Origin: Nonomuraea sp. SYSU D8015
GTDB lineage: Bacteria; Actinomycetota; Actinomycetes; Streptosporangiales; Streptosporangiaceae
NCBI RefSeq assembly: GCF_008065375.1
Contig: NZ_VJYI01000011.1
Coordinates: 62,001 to 126,000, forward strand
DNA length: 64,000 nucleotides
Direction of reading: 5' to 3'
Below, in pieces: positions 17,285-25,865 of this stretch (the first letter of the stretch is position 1; each line of letters begins with the position of its first letter). A model generated the notes under the pieces. It was not told the DNA's origin. It worked only from the letters and a program-made list of their open reading frames with translations, and did no database searches. The position numbers were made by a program, and so were the translations under genes.

Positions 17285-18250
17285 CTATGAGGCGAGGCTC
17301 CTCACGGAGGAGGGCCGGGAAAGGCCAAAACGGATATGTCCGGCAGCCCCGAGGTTCTCGCGGATCCGGCCCTCGGCGGTCCCGGCCAGGGCCGCACGCG
17401 CCGGGGCGACGCCGGGCAGCGGCGCGCGGGCCTCGGGACGGCGTTCGGCGGGTGCCGGGGGGATCGGGGTGTGAAGGGTCACCTCGACGGCGAGGTGACG
17501 GGTCGCGGCCACCCGCAGCAGGGACGCCAGCAGCGAATCGTCACCGACGAAGCAGGCGCGGGTCGAGATCTCCGCGCCCTCGCGGTAGCGGAGCGTCGCC
17601 GGGAGCACCGGGGCCCCGGCGTCGATCGCGGCCTGGAACACCGCCGGCCGGAACCGGCCCATCCCGCGCCCGCACCACGTGGTGCCCTCCGGGAAGGCCA
17701 CGACCGAGTCGCCCTGCCGCAGCACGGCCGCGACCGCGGCGACGGTCGCGGGCAGCGCGTACAGACGCTCCCTGTCGATGAACAGCGCCCCCGAGCCCGC
17801 CACCAGCCTGCCGATCACCGGCCATCCGGCGATCTCCCTCTTGGCGAGCGGCCGCGCGGGCATCGTGGCCGCGATGACCAGCGGGTCCAGCCAGGAGATG
17901 TGATTGGCCACGACGAGGCCGCCCCGGTTCCGCGCCTCCGGCGCGATCTCGACCTCGACCCTGAGGCCGAGCGCCCGGAGCATGAGTCTCGCCCACGCCC
18001 TGATGACGGCCGCCCGGCGGGCGGCCGTCATCCAGGAGATCGCGAAGGACAGCGGCACGCCCGCGACCACCACGAGCAGCGCCGCCGACAGCCGCGCCAT
18101 CAGCCGGACCGCCCCCGCGGCGGCGGCCGGGACCTCCACGCAGGCGGCGGGCGAGCACGGCCCGAGCGGCCGCCAGGGGTTGAGCTGGGCGGCGCTGCTC
18201 ACCACACCGCTCACGGGGACACTCGTCATGGGATGCCCGGACGCGTTCAC
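17285..18250 (-). CDS. olsA: 1-acyl-glycerol-3-phosphate/lyso-ornithine-lipid O-acyltransferase
   Basis: 321 residues of the PlsC superfamily. Motif I NHISWLD gives the catalytic HX4D, motif II is around GSGALFIDRE, motif III is VAFPEGTTW, and a hydrophobic helix (about 45-65) anchors it to the membrane. Translation starts at GTG overlapping the stop of the upstream gene (GTGA), so it is coupled to an OlsB-like N-acyltransferase. That pairing supports O-acylation of lyso-ornithine lipid rather than bulk phosphatidate synthesis; I infer OlsA from context and motif order. An additional N-terminal stretch of about 35 residues precedes the membrane helix. Confidence 0.82.
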   Translation of the reverse strand: MNASGHPMTSVPVSGVVSSAAQLNPWRPLGPCSPAACVEVPAAAAGAVRLMARLSAALLVVVAGVPLSFAISWMTAARRAAVIRAWARLMLRALGLRVEVEIAPEARNRGGLVVANHISWLDPLVIAATMPARPLAKREIAGWPVIGRLVAGSGALFIDRERLYALPATVAAVAAVLRQGDSVVAFPEGTTWCGRGMGRFRPAVFQAAIDAGAPVLPATLRYREGAEISTRACFVGDDSLLASLLRVAATRHLAVEVTLHTPIPPAPAERRPEARAPLPGVAPARAALAGTAEGRIRENLGAAGHIRFGLSRPSSVRSLAS

Positions 18251-18966
18251 CGGATCTCCCCCAGGAAATAGCGCAGGTAGCGGGCGTTGACGCGGGCCAT
18301 GGACAGCAGCACGAAGAAGTCGGCGGTGCCGAAGTCGCGGTCGTGCGCGGGCGCCCCGCACACCCAGGCCCCCAGCCGCAGGTAGCCGCGCAGGAGCGCG
18401 GGCGGCACGAACCGGTCGGCGGACACCCCGCCCCGCCCGCCGCGCCACGGGTCGCGCGGCGTGACCCGGTACTCCTCCGGCCCGAGCGGCACCCGCTCGA
18501 CGATCGCCGCCGCGGCCACGCCCTGGTCGTCGAGCGGCACCGAGCAGCAGCCGGCCAGCCACTGGTGGCCGCCCTCCACCATGTAGCGGGCGATGCCGGC
18601 CCACATCAGCGCCATCACCGCGCCGTCGCGGTGGTCCGGGTGCACGCAGGTGCGGCCGGCCTCGACCAGCCCCTTCCTGATGGGCGCGAGGTTGCGGAGG
18701 TCGAACTCGGCGTCGGAGTAGAGCCGGTCGGCGCGCCCCGGCGGCAGCAGCCGGTACGTGCCGACGACCTCGGCGCCGTCGCGGACGAGGAGGTGGTCGC
18801 AGTAGGCGTCGAACCGGTCCGCGTCGATCCCGGACAGGGGGCTGTCCAGCCGCGCCCCCATCTCGTCGGCGAAGACCGAGTACCGGAGCCGTTGCGCGGC
18901 CCGCACGTCGGCCGGGCTGGTGGCGAGGCCGACCGTGTACCGACCGGTGTCAAGAGAGATCGTCAT
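18247..18966 (-). CDS. olsB: L-ornithine N-alpha-acyltransferase (OlsB-like)
   Basis: 239 residues of the hemolysin/OlsB GNAT-like family: AAQRLRYSVFADEMGARL near the N-terminus, DRFDAYCDHLLVRD, and the core VEAGRTCVHPDHRDGAVMALMWAGIARYM. The last matches the typical E.GR.CV.P..R block for acyl-ACP-dependent N-acylation. It would transfer a 3-hydroxyacyl chain from ACP to ornithine, giving lyso-ornithine lipid for the overlapping olsA product. Ornithine lipids are membrane lipids without phosphate; phosphate-limitation control is common elsewhere, but I see no clear PHO box here. Confidence 0.85.
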   Translation of the reverse strand: MTISLDTGRYTVGLATSPADVRAAQRLRYSVFADEMGARLDSPLSGIDADRFDAYCDHLLVRDGAEVVGTYRLLPPGRADRLYSDAEFDLRNLAPIRKGLVEAGRTCVHPDHRDGAVMALMWAGIARYMVEGGHQWLAGCCSVPLDDQGVAAAAIVERVPLGPEEYRVTPRDPWRGGRGGVSADRFVPPALLRGYLRLGAWVCGAPAHDRDFGTADFFVLLSMARVNARYLRYFLGEIR

Positions 18967-19166
18967 GGGCGCGCGTCCTTCCCTGAAAGCGTCTCGCGCC
19001 TATGTCGACATGCGGAAATGACGGTGACGTCGCGCTGCGGCGGCAGGCAGGCGTCCGCGTGGTGAACCTCACACGGGGGCGGGAAAATCCGTTTCCCCGC
19101 TCACCCCGTTTCACTAAACTCGCTGCGAACAGACCAGCCGTGATCAACGAGGGAGAGGAGCCGGCC

Positions 19167-19262
19167 GTGCGTGACCACACCGCCGCCGTGGTCTCCCCGT
19201 CGCGGCATGAGGTGATCCTGGTGTCTTCGTCGCCCCGGTGCCGGCTGCGCGGCCGTCACTGA
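19167..19262 (+). CDS. Possible 31-residue leader peptide upstream of the EF-G paralogue
   Basis: GTG at 19167 is six bases after a strong GGGAGAGGAG ribosome site and opens a 31-codon frame ending SSSPRCRLRGRH-stop. It is the only well-placed start in the 400 bp between olsB and the GTPase gene. An Arg/Cys/His-rich end, 105 bp before the next gene, suits ribosome-stalling control. Function is inferred from position only. Confidence 0.45.
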   Translation: MRDHTAAVVSPSRHEVILVSSSPRCRLRGRH

Positions 19263-19296
19263 TGCCCTGACGAGCACCTTTTCAGTCTTTCCTGTT

Positions 19297-19310
19297 GCCC
19301 GGATCCGGGC
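19297..19310 (+). promoter_or_regulatory. Perfect 14-bp palindrome in the EF-G paralogue leader
   Basis: GCCCGGATCCGGGC lies between the small open frame and the GTPase start, and sits inside a longer GC-rich stem region (to 19325). It could be part of an attenuator or a protein-binding dyad. Confidence 0.4.
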
Positions 19311-19367
19311 CGGCTCGCCGGGGAATCGCGCTGTCCTGTCCCCACGCGTCATGAAGGGCCATAGGCC

Positions 19368-21371
19368 GTGCGCACTCGTACTACCGACCCCCTGACCGCC
19401 GTACGCAACCTGGGCATCCTCGCCCACGTCGACGCCGGCAAGACCACCGTCACCGAGCGGATCCTGTACCTGACCGGCGCCACCTACAAGCGTGGCGAGG
19501 TGCACGACGGCACGACCGTCACCGACTTCGACCCGCAGGAGCGCGACCGCGGCATCACGATCTTCGCCGCGGCGGTGAGCTGCGTCTGGGACGGCCACCG
19601 GATCAACCTCATCGACACGCCCGGCCACGTCGACTTCTCCGACGAGGTGGAGCGCTCGCTACGGGTGCTCGACGGCGCCATCGCCGTGTTCGACGGTGTG
19701 GCCGGGGTCGAGCCGCAGAGCGAATCGGTGTGGCGGCGGGCCGATCGGCACGGGGTGCCGCGCGTCGCGTTCGTCAACAAGCTGGACCGCGCCGGGGCCG
19801 ACCTCGACGCCGCCGTCGAGTCGATCCGGACGCGGCTGCACCCCGCGCCGCTGGTGGTGCAGCTGCCGATCGGCCGGGAGGACGGCTTCGCCGGCGTCGT
19901 GGACCTGCTGCGGATGCGGTCGCTCGTGTGGGCCGGTGAGGCGGTGGCGGAGGGGCCGGTGCCCGAGGCGCTGCTGGAGGAGGCGCGGCGGCGGCGCAGG
20001 CTGCTGGAGGAGGCGGTGGCCGAGCTGCATCCGGGCGCGCTGGAGGAGTTCTGCGCGGAGCCGGAGATCTCCGCGCCGACCCTGGCGGCGGCGCTGCGGG
20101 ACCTCACCCGGAGTGGCGAGGGGGTCGTCGTGCTGTGCGGGTCGGCCTACCGGAACCGCGGCATCGAGCCGCTGCTGGACGCCGTGGTGTCGTACCTGCC
20201 GTCGCCGCTGGACGCGCCACCGGCGAGCCGGTCGGTCGCCGCCGACCCGGCGGCGCCGCTGGTGGCGCTGGCGTTCAAGGTCAGCTCCACCGGCGGCGGG
20301 CGGCTCACGTACGTGCGGATCTACTCGGGGACGCTGCGGAAGGGGGACACGGTGCTGGACACGGGTGCGGGACGGGCCGAGCGGGTCGGCCGGATCCTGC
20401 GTGTCCAAGCCGACCGGCACACCGACGTGGACCGGGCGGTGGCCGGGGACATCGTCGCGGTGGTCGGGCTCAAGGGCGTCCGCGCCGGCGCGACGCTGTG
20501 CGCGCCGGAGGCGCCGCTGGTCCTGGAGCCGCCGCGCGCGACCGAGCCCGTCGTGTCCGCAGCGGTCGAGGCGCGCCGGAGCACCGACGCCGACCGGCTG
20601 GCCGCGGCGCTGGCCCGGCTGGCCGAGGAGGACCCGTCGCTGTCCGTGCGGACCGACGCCGAGACCGGCCAGACGCTGCTGTCCGGCATGGGCGAGCTCC
20701 ACCTCGAGGTGGCGGCGGAGCGGCTCCGCCGCGACCACGGTCTGGACGTCGCCGTCGGACGGCCGCAGGTGGCCTACCGGGAGACGGTGGCGAGCGGGGT
20801 GTCGGGGCTGCTGTACCGGCACGTCAAGCAGGACGGGGGCGCCGGCCAGTTCGCCCACGTCGTGCTCGACGTGGAACCGCTGGACGGCGAGGGCTTCGAG
20901 TTCCGCTCCTCCGTCATCGGCGGGCGGGTGCCGCGTGAGTACGTGCGCGCGGTGGAGGCCGGTTGCCGTGATGCCCTGGCCGGCGGTCCGCTGGGCGGCC
21001 ACCCGGTGACCGGGCTGCGGGTCACGCTGACCGACGGGGCCACCCATCCGAAGGACTCGTCGGATCTGGCGTTCCGCACGGCGGGGCGGCTGGCGCTGCG
21101 CGAGGCGCTGCGGGCCTGCCGGATGGTGCTGCTGGAGCCGGTGGCCGAGGTCACGGTCACGGTTCCGGACGACGCCGCCGGCGGGGTGCTGGGCGACCTG
21201 GCCGCCCGCCGCGGGCGCGTGACCGGGTCCGCGGCACGCGCCGGCACGGTGGTGATCACGGCGGCGGTGCCGCTGGCCGAGCTGTTCGGGTACGCGACCC
21301 GGCTGCGCAGCCGCACCCAGGGCCGCGGCTCGTTCACCACCCGGCCCGCCGGGTACGCCCCGGCGCCGTGA
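19368..21371 (+). CDS. fusA: Elongation factor G paralogue / translational GTPase
   Basis: 667 residues, all EF-G-type domains. G domain: AHVDAGKTT (G1), RGITI (G2), DTPGHVDF (G3), NKLDRAGAD (G4). Domain II has FKVSSTGGGRLTYVRIYSG. Domain III has SGMGELHLEVAAERL. Domain IV has KQDGGAGQFAHVVLDVEPL and FRTAGRLALREALRAC. Domain V ends RSRTQGRGSFTT. Size and domain IV fit EF-G more than TetM-type protection proteins, but its solitary location (no rpsL-rpsG-tuf) shows it is a paralogue. It may have a specialised, recycling or antibiotic-related role. GTG start; see the leader peptide at 19167. Confidence 0.88.
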   Translation: MRTRTTDPLTAVRNLGILAHVDAGKTTVTERILYLTGATYKRGEVHDGTTVTDFDPQERDRGITIFAAAVSCVWDGHRINLIDTPGHVDFSDEVERSLRVLDGAIAVFDGVAGVEPQSESVWRRADRHGVPRVAFVNKLDRAGADLDAAVESIRTRLHPAPLVVQLPIGREDGFAGVVDLLRMRSLVWAGEAVAEGPVPEALLEEARRRRRLLEEAVAELHPGALEEFCAEPEISAPTLAAALRDLTRSGEGVVVLCGSAYRNRGIEPLLDAVVSYLPSPLDAPPASRSVAADPAAPLVALAFKVSSTGGGRLTYVRIYSGTLRKGDTVLDTGAGRAERVGRILRVQADRHTDVDRAVAGDIVAVVGLKGVRAGATLCAPEAPLVLEPPRATEPVVSAAVEARRSTDADRLAAALARLAEEDPSLSVRTDAETGQTLLSGMGELHLEVAAERLRRDHGLDVAVGRPQVAYRETVASGVSGLLYRHVKQDGGAGQFAHVVLDVEPLDGEGFEFRSSVIGGRVPREYVRAVEAGCRDALAGGPLGGHPVTGLRVTLTDGATHPKDSSDLAFRTAGRLALREALRACRMVLLEPVAEVTVTVPDDAAGGVLGDLAARRGRVTGSAARAGTVVITAAVPLAELFGYATRLRSRTQGRGSFTTRPAGYAPAP

Positions 21372-21384
21372 CGCCCGCGCGCTG

Positions 21385-21443
21385 AACGGCCCCGTTCGGG
21401 GGCGGGGCCGTTCGAGGGCGGCCCCGTTCGGGGGCGGGGCCGT
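21385..21443 (+). terminator. Tandem duplicated GC hairpins after the GTPase gene
   Basis: Two near-identical stem-loops, CGGCCCCG-TTCGGGGG-CGGGGCCG, at 21387-21410 and 21419-21442, separated by a short spacer. They probably form a double terminator also serving the convergent minus-strand genes. Confidence 0.75.
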
Positions 21444-21599
21444 TCAGCCCTTGGCCGCCGTCGCGTCCGGGCCGCCCGTCACGGGCGGACCACCCGGGTG
21501 GCGGTCCTGGTTTAGGTGTTGTCCTGCGTCCTCGGAGTAGTCGGACAGGTTGGCGTCCACCAGATACCAGCGCCGGCGCCCGCGGTCCAGCCTGCGCAT
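21444..21599 (-). CDS. Small hypothetical protein (51 aa) downstream of the MMPL gene
   Basis: ATG at 21599 has GGAG five bases upstream. The product is basic at the start (MRRLDRGRRRWYLVDANLSD) and polar afterwards. The same frame stays open upstream to the MMPL stop (HILIGFTETAEI), so it could be the tail of a larger lost gene. No known family. It ends right at the double terminator. Confidence 0.4.
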   Translation of the reverse strand: MRRLDRGRRRWYLVDANLSDYSEDAGQHLNQDRHPGGPPVTGGPDATAAKG

Positions 21600-21670
21600 G
21601 ATCTCCGCAGTCTCGGTGAAACCGATCAGGATGTGATGAAGTACAGGTTTGATCCCCGCCGCCGATCGCG

Positions 21671-23839
21671 TCAGCCGACGGGCTCCGGGACCCGCTCGGG
21701 GGCCTCGTCCAGCAGTGGCGAGGGGCTGACCCGCAGGAGACGGGCCGCCCAGCCTGGCAGCCACCAGTTCCACCGTCCCATCATGGCCACGAACGCGGGG
21801 ACCAGGATGCCGCGGATGAGCGTGGCGTCCAGCAGGATGCCAAGGGCCAGGCCGCTGGCGAAGACCTTGACGTCCAGCTCCGGGGTCATGGCCAGGGCCG
21901 CGAACGAGATGAAAAGGATCAGCGCGGCCGAGGTCACCAGCCGCCCGGTGCGCCCGACGCCCTCCACGACCGCCTGGCGGGTGTCGCCTGACTTGTCGTA
22001 CTCCTCACGCATCCGGGCCAGGATGAACACCTCATAGTCCATGCTGAGCCCGTACAGGAAGGCGAAGATCGTCAGGGGGACGAACTCACCGATCGAGCCG
22101 GTGGGCTGGATGTCGAGAATCTCCCTGGTGCCCCAGCCGAACTGCCACAGGAGCACCATGGCGCCGATCACCGCGCCGAGGGAGAGCAGGTTGAGCACGA
22201 TCGCCTTGATCGGCAGCAGGAGCGACCGGAACGCCCTGGCGAGCATCACGAAGGTGACCAGTGCGATCAGCGCCAGCATCCAGGGGAACGCGCCGTAGGT
22301 GTGGCTCTGGAAGTCCATGCTCTGCGCCGCGTTGCCGCCGACGCGGACGTTGTCCGGGACGGCCGCGCGGATGCGCTCGATCGTCGCCTCCCCGGCCGGG
22401 CTGCCGTTCTCGGCCACCGGCAGCACCGAGATGACCGCGGTCCCGTCGCGCCGCCAGGAGGGCGCCTGCGGCGCGAGTACGGTGGCCACGCCCTCGATCC
22501 GCCTGATGCGTTCGACGGCGGCCGCGGGATCGCCGGTCACCAGGGCGTCGATCGGCGTGATCGAGCCGGCTGGCACGCCCGCACGGGTGAGCGCGGTCAG
22601 CCCCGCGTGGCCGGGGCCGGTGGTCAGCAGGTTCCGGCTCTCGGGCAGGGCCAGGTTGACGCCCAGACCGGTCAGCGCCAGCGCCAGCAGCAGGCCGCCG
22701 GAGACCAGCGCCGCGGGCCGGCGCAGCCGTACGACGCCGCGTGCCCAGGCCGACCACGCCCGACCGGCGTCGGCCTCGCGGGCGAAGCGGCCACCTGCCG
22801 CGGCCCGGCGGTCCAGCCGCCGGCCGGTGAGCGCGAGCAGCACCGGCAGCACGGTCAGCGTCGCGGCCACGCTCACCGCGGCGATGATCATGCCGGCCAG
22901 CCCCAGGCTGCGCAGGAACGGCACCGGCAACACCACCATGGTCACCAGCCCGATGGCGACCGCCACGCCGCTGAACAGCACCGCGCGCCCGGCGCCCGCC
23001 ATGGCCCGGTGCACCGCCTCGTCACCGCGGAAACCGTTCGCCTGTTCCTCCCGCCAGCGGGCGACCAGCAGTAACGAGTAGTCCACGGCGATGCCCAGGC
23101 CCAGCAGCGGCATGGTGGTCAGCGCCACGTCGTGCACCGTCATCACGAGCGTGAGCAGCAGGATCACGACGAACGACCCGAAGATCGACAGGACGGAGAT
23201 GAGGATCGGGACGAGCGCGAGCATCGAGCGGAACACCAGGAACAGCACGATCGCCGCGGCGAGCACGCCGATGCCGATCTTGGCGGGCACGTCCACGCCG
23301 CCCGCGTCCACGCTGGGCGCGAGCGTGTCGAGCCCGGTGACGTGCACCTTGGTGCCGGGCGGGAGGTGCGGTGTCATCACCGCGACGATGACCGGGCTCT
23401 CGTCGGGCGTCTCGCCGAGCCCGCCGCCCGGCGGGCTGCCGTCGGAATAGGTACCGGGGAACACCAGGCCGAACGTGGTCCGGCCGTCGGCGCCGACCAG
23501 CCTCGGGTCGCCGGTGTCGGCGTAGGACACGATGCGGGCCTGGGGCAGCTTCGCCGACACCGCGGTGTAGGCCCGGCCGAGCGCCTCCTTGGAGCCGTCC
23601 GCGTGCTGCCCCTCGGGCAGGACCACGACCGGTACGAACGGCCGCTGGTAGCCGCCGTTGCCGTAGATCCGGACGATCTCCTGGTTGGCGTCGAAGGCGG
23701 GCATGCCCGGGTGGGCGTATTCCTCGGACAGACGTTGGATGGCGATGGGGGTGGCGCCCATGCCGACGAAGAACGCCACCAGCGCCAGCAGGGCGACCAG
23801 TCCTTTGCGTCGCAGGACGAAGGCCGAGAGTGTCTCCAT
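21671..23839 (-). CDS. MMPL/RND-type exporter
   Basis: 722 residues. There are two homologous halves, each with one helix, an extracytoplasmic domain and five more helices: TM1 at about 12-32, the TM2-6 cluster at about 180-340, and the second cluster at about 530-700. The proton-relay pattern of MmpL proteins is visible: GLGIAVDYSLLLVARWREE in half one and LYGLSMDYEVFILARMREEYD in half two. It likely exports a lipid, polyketide or other amphiphile. ATG 23839 gives a normal N-terminus, but no strong ribosome site precedes it. It diverges from a response regulator, 112 bp away, that may control it. Confidence 0.92.
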   Translation of the reverse strand: METLSAFVLRRKGLVALLALVAFFVGMGATPIAIQRLSEEYAHPGMPAFDANQEIVRIYGNGGYQRPFVPVVVLPEGQHADGSKEALGRAYTAVSAKLPQARIVSYADTGDPRLVGADGRTTFGLVFPGTYSDGSPPGGGLGETPDESPVIVAVMTPHLPPGTKVHVTGLDTLAPSVDAGGVDVPAKIGIGVLAAAIVLFLVFRSMLALVPILISVLSIFGSFVVILLLTLVMTVHDVALTTMPLLGLGIAVDYSLLLVARWREEQANGFRGDEAVHRAMAGAGRAVLFSGVAVAIGLVTMVVLPVPFLRSLGLAGMIIAAVSVAATLTVLPVLLALTGRRLDRRAAAGGRFAREADAGRAWSAWARGVVRLRRPAALVSGGLLLALALTGLGVNLALPESRNLLTTGPGHAGLTALTRAGVPAGSITPIDALVTGDPAAAVERIRRIEGVATVLAPQAPSWRRDGTAVISVLPVAENGSPAGEATIERIRAAVPDNVRVGGNAAQSMDFQSHTYGAFPWMLALIALVTFVMLARAFRSLLLPIKAIVLNLLSLGAVIGAMVLLWQFGWGTREILDIQPTGSIGEFVPLTIFAFLYGLSMDYEVFILARMREEYDKSGDTRQAVVEGVGRTGRLVTSAALILFISFAALAMTPELDVKVFASGLALGILLDATLIRGILVPAFVAMMGRWNWWLPGWAARLLRVSPSPLLDEAPERVPEPVG

Positions 23840-23951
23840 GGCAACCAGTGGAACAAAATGATCTTCAACGGCTGCGCGGGCGTTCTTAGACGCTTCTGTG
23901 AATCGCCGATCCCTGGGGGATCTCCTTCTCCGGGCGGGTGAGACTGGACGC

Positions 23952-24638
23952 GTGAGCCGCATCCTCGTCGTGGACGACGAACCCTATCTCGCCGATCTTG
24001 TCGCGACCGCCCTGAGGTATGAGGGATTCGAGACGGCCATCGCCGCCACGGGCGCCGCGGCGGTCGCCATGACCGGCTCCTTCCGGCCGGACCTCATCGT
24101 GCTCGACGTGATGCTGCCGGACGTGCTCGGCACCGAGGTGTGCCGCAGGGTCCGCGCGGCCGGGACGGAGGTGCCCGTGGTGTTCCTCACGGCCAGGGAC
24201 GCGACCGAGGACAAGATCGGCGGCTTGGCGGTCGGGGGCGACGACTACGTGACCAAGCCGTTCAGCCTGGAGGAGCTCATCGCCCGGATCCGGGCGGTGC
24301 TGCGCCGCACCAAGCGGGCCGAGCCGGACACCGGCCTGCTGAGCTTCCAGGGCCTGGTCATCGACGAGGACGCCTACGAGGTGCGGCGGAACGGCACCCT
24401 TCTCGACCTGACCCCCACCGAGTTCAAGCTGCTGCGTTTCCTGATGGTCAACGCCGGCCGGGTGGTGACCAAACGGCAGATCCTGGACCACGTCTGGGAG
24501 TACGACTTCGGCGGCAACGACGGCGTGGTCCAGACCTACATCAGCTACCTGCGCCGCAAGGTGGACAACGTGGACCCGCCCCTCATCCACACCGTGCCCC
24601 GCGTCGGGTACGTCCTGCGCCTGCCCAGGGAGAACTGA
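23952..24638 (+). CDS. OmpR/PhoB-family response regulator
   Basis: 228 residues. Receiver domain: VVDDEP, phospho-acceptor D52 in LIVLDVMLPD, T in FLTARD, K in VTKPF. A C-terminal winged helix (about 130-228) includes LLDLTPTEFKLLRFLMVNAGRVVTKRQILDHVWEYDF and VQTYISYLRRKVD. GTG 23952 is used because it starts the receiver directly; an upstream GTG would add 18 residues. The stop overlaps the kinase ATG by one base. The pair diverges from the MMPL exporter, a layout that often means local control of the exporter. Confidence 0.93.
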   Translation: MSRILVVDDEPYLADLVATALRYEGFETAIAATGAAAVAMTGSFRPDLIVLDVMLPDVLGTEVCRRVRAAGTEVPVVFLTARDATEDKIGGLAVGGDDYVTKPFSLEELIARIRAVLRRTKRAEPDTGLLSFQGLVIDEDAYEVRRNGTLLDLTPTEFKLLRFLMVNAGRVVTKRQILDHVWEYDFGGNDGVVQTYISYLRRKVDNVDPPLIHTVPRVGYVLRLPREN

Positions 24639-25747
24639 TGTCGCTGCGAGCCCGCCTGGTCGCCACCGTGGTCGGCCTGCTGACGCTGGCGCTGGCGCTG
24701 GCCGCCGGAGCGACGTTCGGCGCCATCCAGGACTGGCGCGGCCCCGGCAACTCCCGCGTCCTGTCGTTGAACACCCCGCAGGAGCTCCTCGCCGCCACCG
24801 ACGAGCTCTCCGAGCGGGTGGCGTTCGTGCTGATCGGCACGTCCGGCTTCGGACTGGCCTGCCTGACCCTGCTGGCCGCCCAGCTGATCCGCCGCGGGCT
24901 GCGCCCGCTGGACCGCATCGTCGAGACCGCGGCGGCGATCGGCGCGGGCGACCTCGGGCGGCGGATCGAGACGGCCCCGCCCGGCACCGAGGTCGGGCGG
25001 CTCGGCGACGCGCTCAACGCGATGCTCGGCCAGATCGAGGACGCCTTCCGCGAGCGGCAGGAGTCGGAGGACCGGTTGCGCCGCTTCGTCGCCGACGCCT
25101 CGCATGAGCTGCGCACGCCCATCGCCACCATCCGCGGCTACGCCGAGCTGTTCCGGCGCGGCGCGGCCGTGCGCCAGGACGACCTGGAGAAGGCGATGGC
25201 CCGGATCGAGGGCGAGGCGACCAGAATGGGGTCGCTGGTGGACGAGATGCTCCTGCTGGCTCGCCTCGACCAGGGCCGCCCGCTGGACCGCGCGCCCGTC
25301 GAGCTGACCGGGCTGGCCGCCGACGCGGTGGCCGACGCGCTGGCCGTCGACCCCGACCGGCCGCTGACACTGGACCACGACGGGCCGGTCTGGGTGACCG
25401 GCGACGCCGCGCGGCTCCGCCAGGTGCTGGGCAACCTCCTGGCCAACGTGCTGCACCACACCCCTGCGGGCACCCCGGCGGCCGTACGCGTCGGCACGGC
25501 GGACGGCCATGCGCTGATCGAGGTCACCGACCAGGGGCGGGGGCTGGACCAGGAGCAGGCCGCGTTGGTCTTCGAGCGTTTCTACCGGGTGGATCACCGG
25601 CACGGGCACGACACCCGCCGCGGCGGCGCCGGCCTCGGCCTGTCCATCGTCCAAGCCGTCGTCACCGCGCACGCGGGCGAGGTCTCGCTCCACTCCCGCC
25701 CCGGGGCCGGCGCCGCCTTCCGCGTACGCCTCCCGCTACGCGGCTGA
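24638..25747 (+). CDS. Sensor histidine kinase (HAMP-HisKA-HATPase)
   Basis: 369 residues with two membrane segments (about 8-30 and 62-85), a short extracytoplasmic loop of about 30 residues, and HAMP (LIRRGLRPLDRIVETAAAIGAGDLGRRI). The HisKA H-box is DASHELRTPIATIRGY with H156. The ATPase domain has an N-box GNLLANVLHHTP, where His replaces the usual second Asn (NNA..H in the family), plus DQGRGLD, a G2 box GGAGLGLSIV and an F-box FERFYR. The tiny sensor loop suggests detection within or at the membrane. Cognate of the response regulator upstream. Confidence 0.92.
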   Translation: MSLRARLVATVVGLLTLALALAAGATFGAIQDWRGPGNSRVLSLNTPQELLAATDELSERVAFVLIGTSGFGLACLTLLAAQLIRRGLRPLDRIVETAAAIGAGDLGRRIETAPPGTEVGRLGDALNAMLGQIEDAFRERQESEDRLRRFVADASHELRTPIATIRGYAELFRRGAAVRQDDLEKAMARIEGEATRMGSLVDEMLLLARLDQGRPLDRAPVELTGLAADAVADALAVDPDRPLTLDHDGPVWVTGDAARLRQVLGNLLANVLHHTPAGTPAAVRVGTADGHALIEVTDQGRGLDQEQAALVFERFYRVDHRHGHDTRRGGAGLGLSIVQAVVTAHAGEVSLHSRPGAGAAFRVRLPLRG

Positions 25748-25865
25748 GCCCCACCGCCCAGCAGGCGCGGCCCGCACGGCAGCCTTCCCGGCCGCACGAG
25801 GATGGGTTCAAGCAATGACCGGACACTTAGCTCAGATGATGACAAAGGCTCGCTAGTTTGTTCAG

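Noticed and set aside
19368..21371. Annotation as a TetM-type tetracycline resistance protein
   Set aside because: Length and domain IV/V motifs fit EF-G better; ribosomal-protection proteins are about 640 residues with different domain IV tips.
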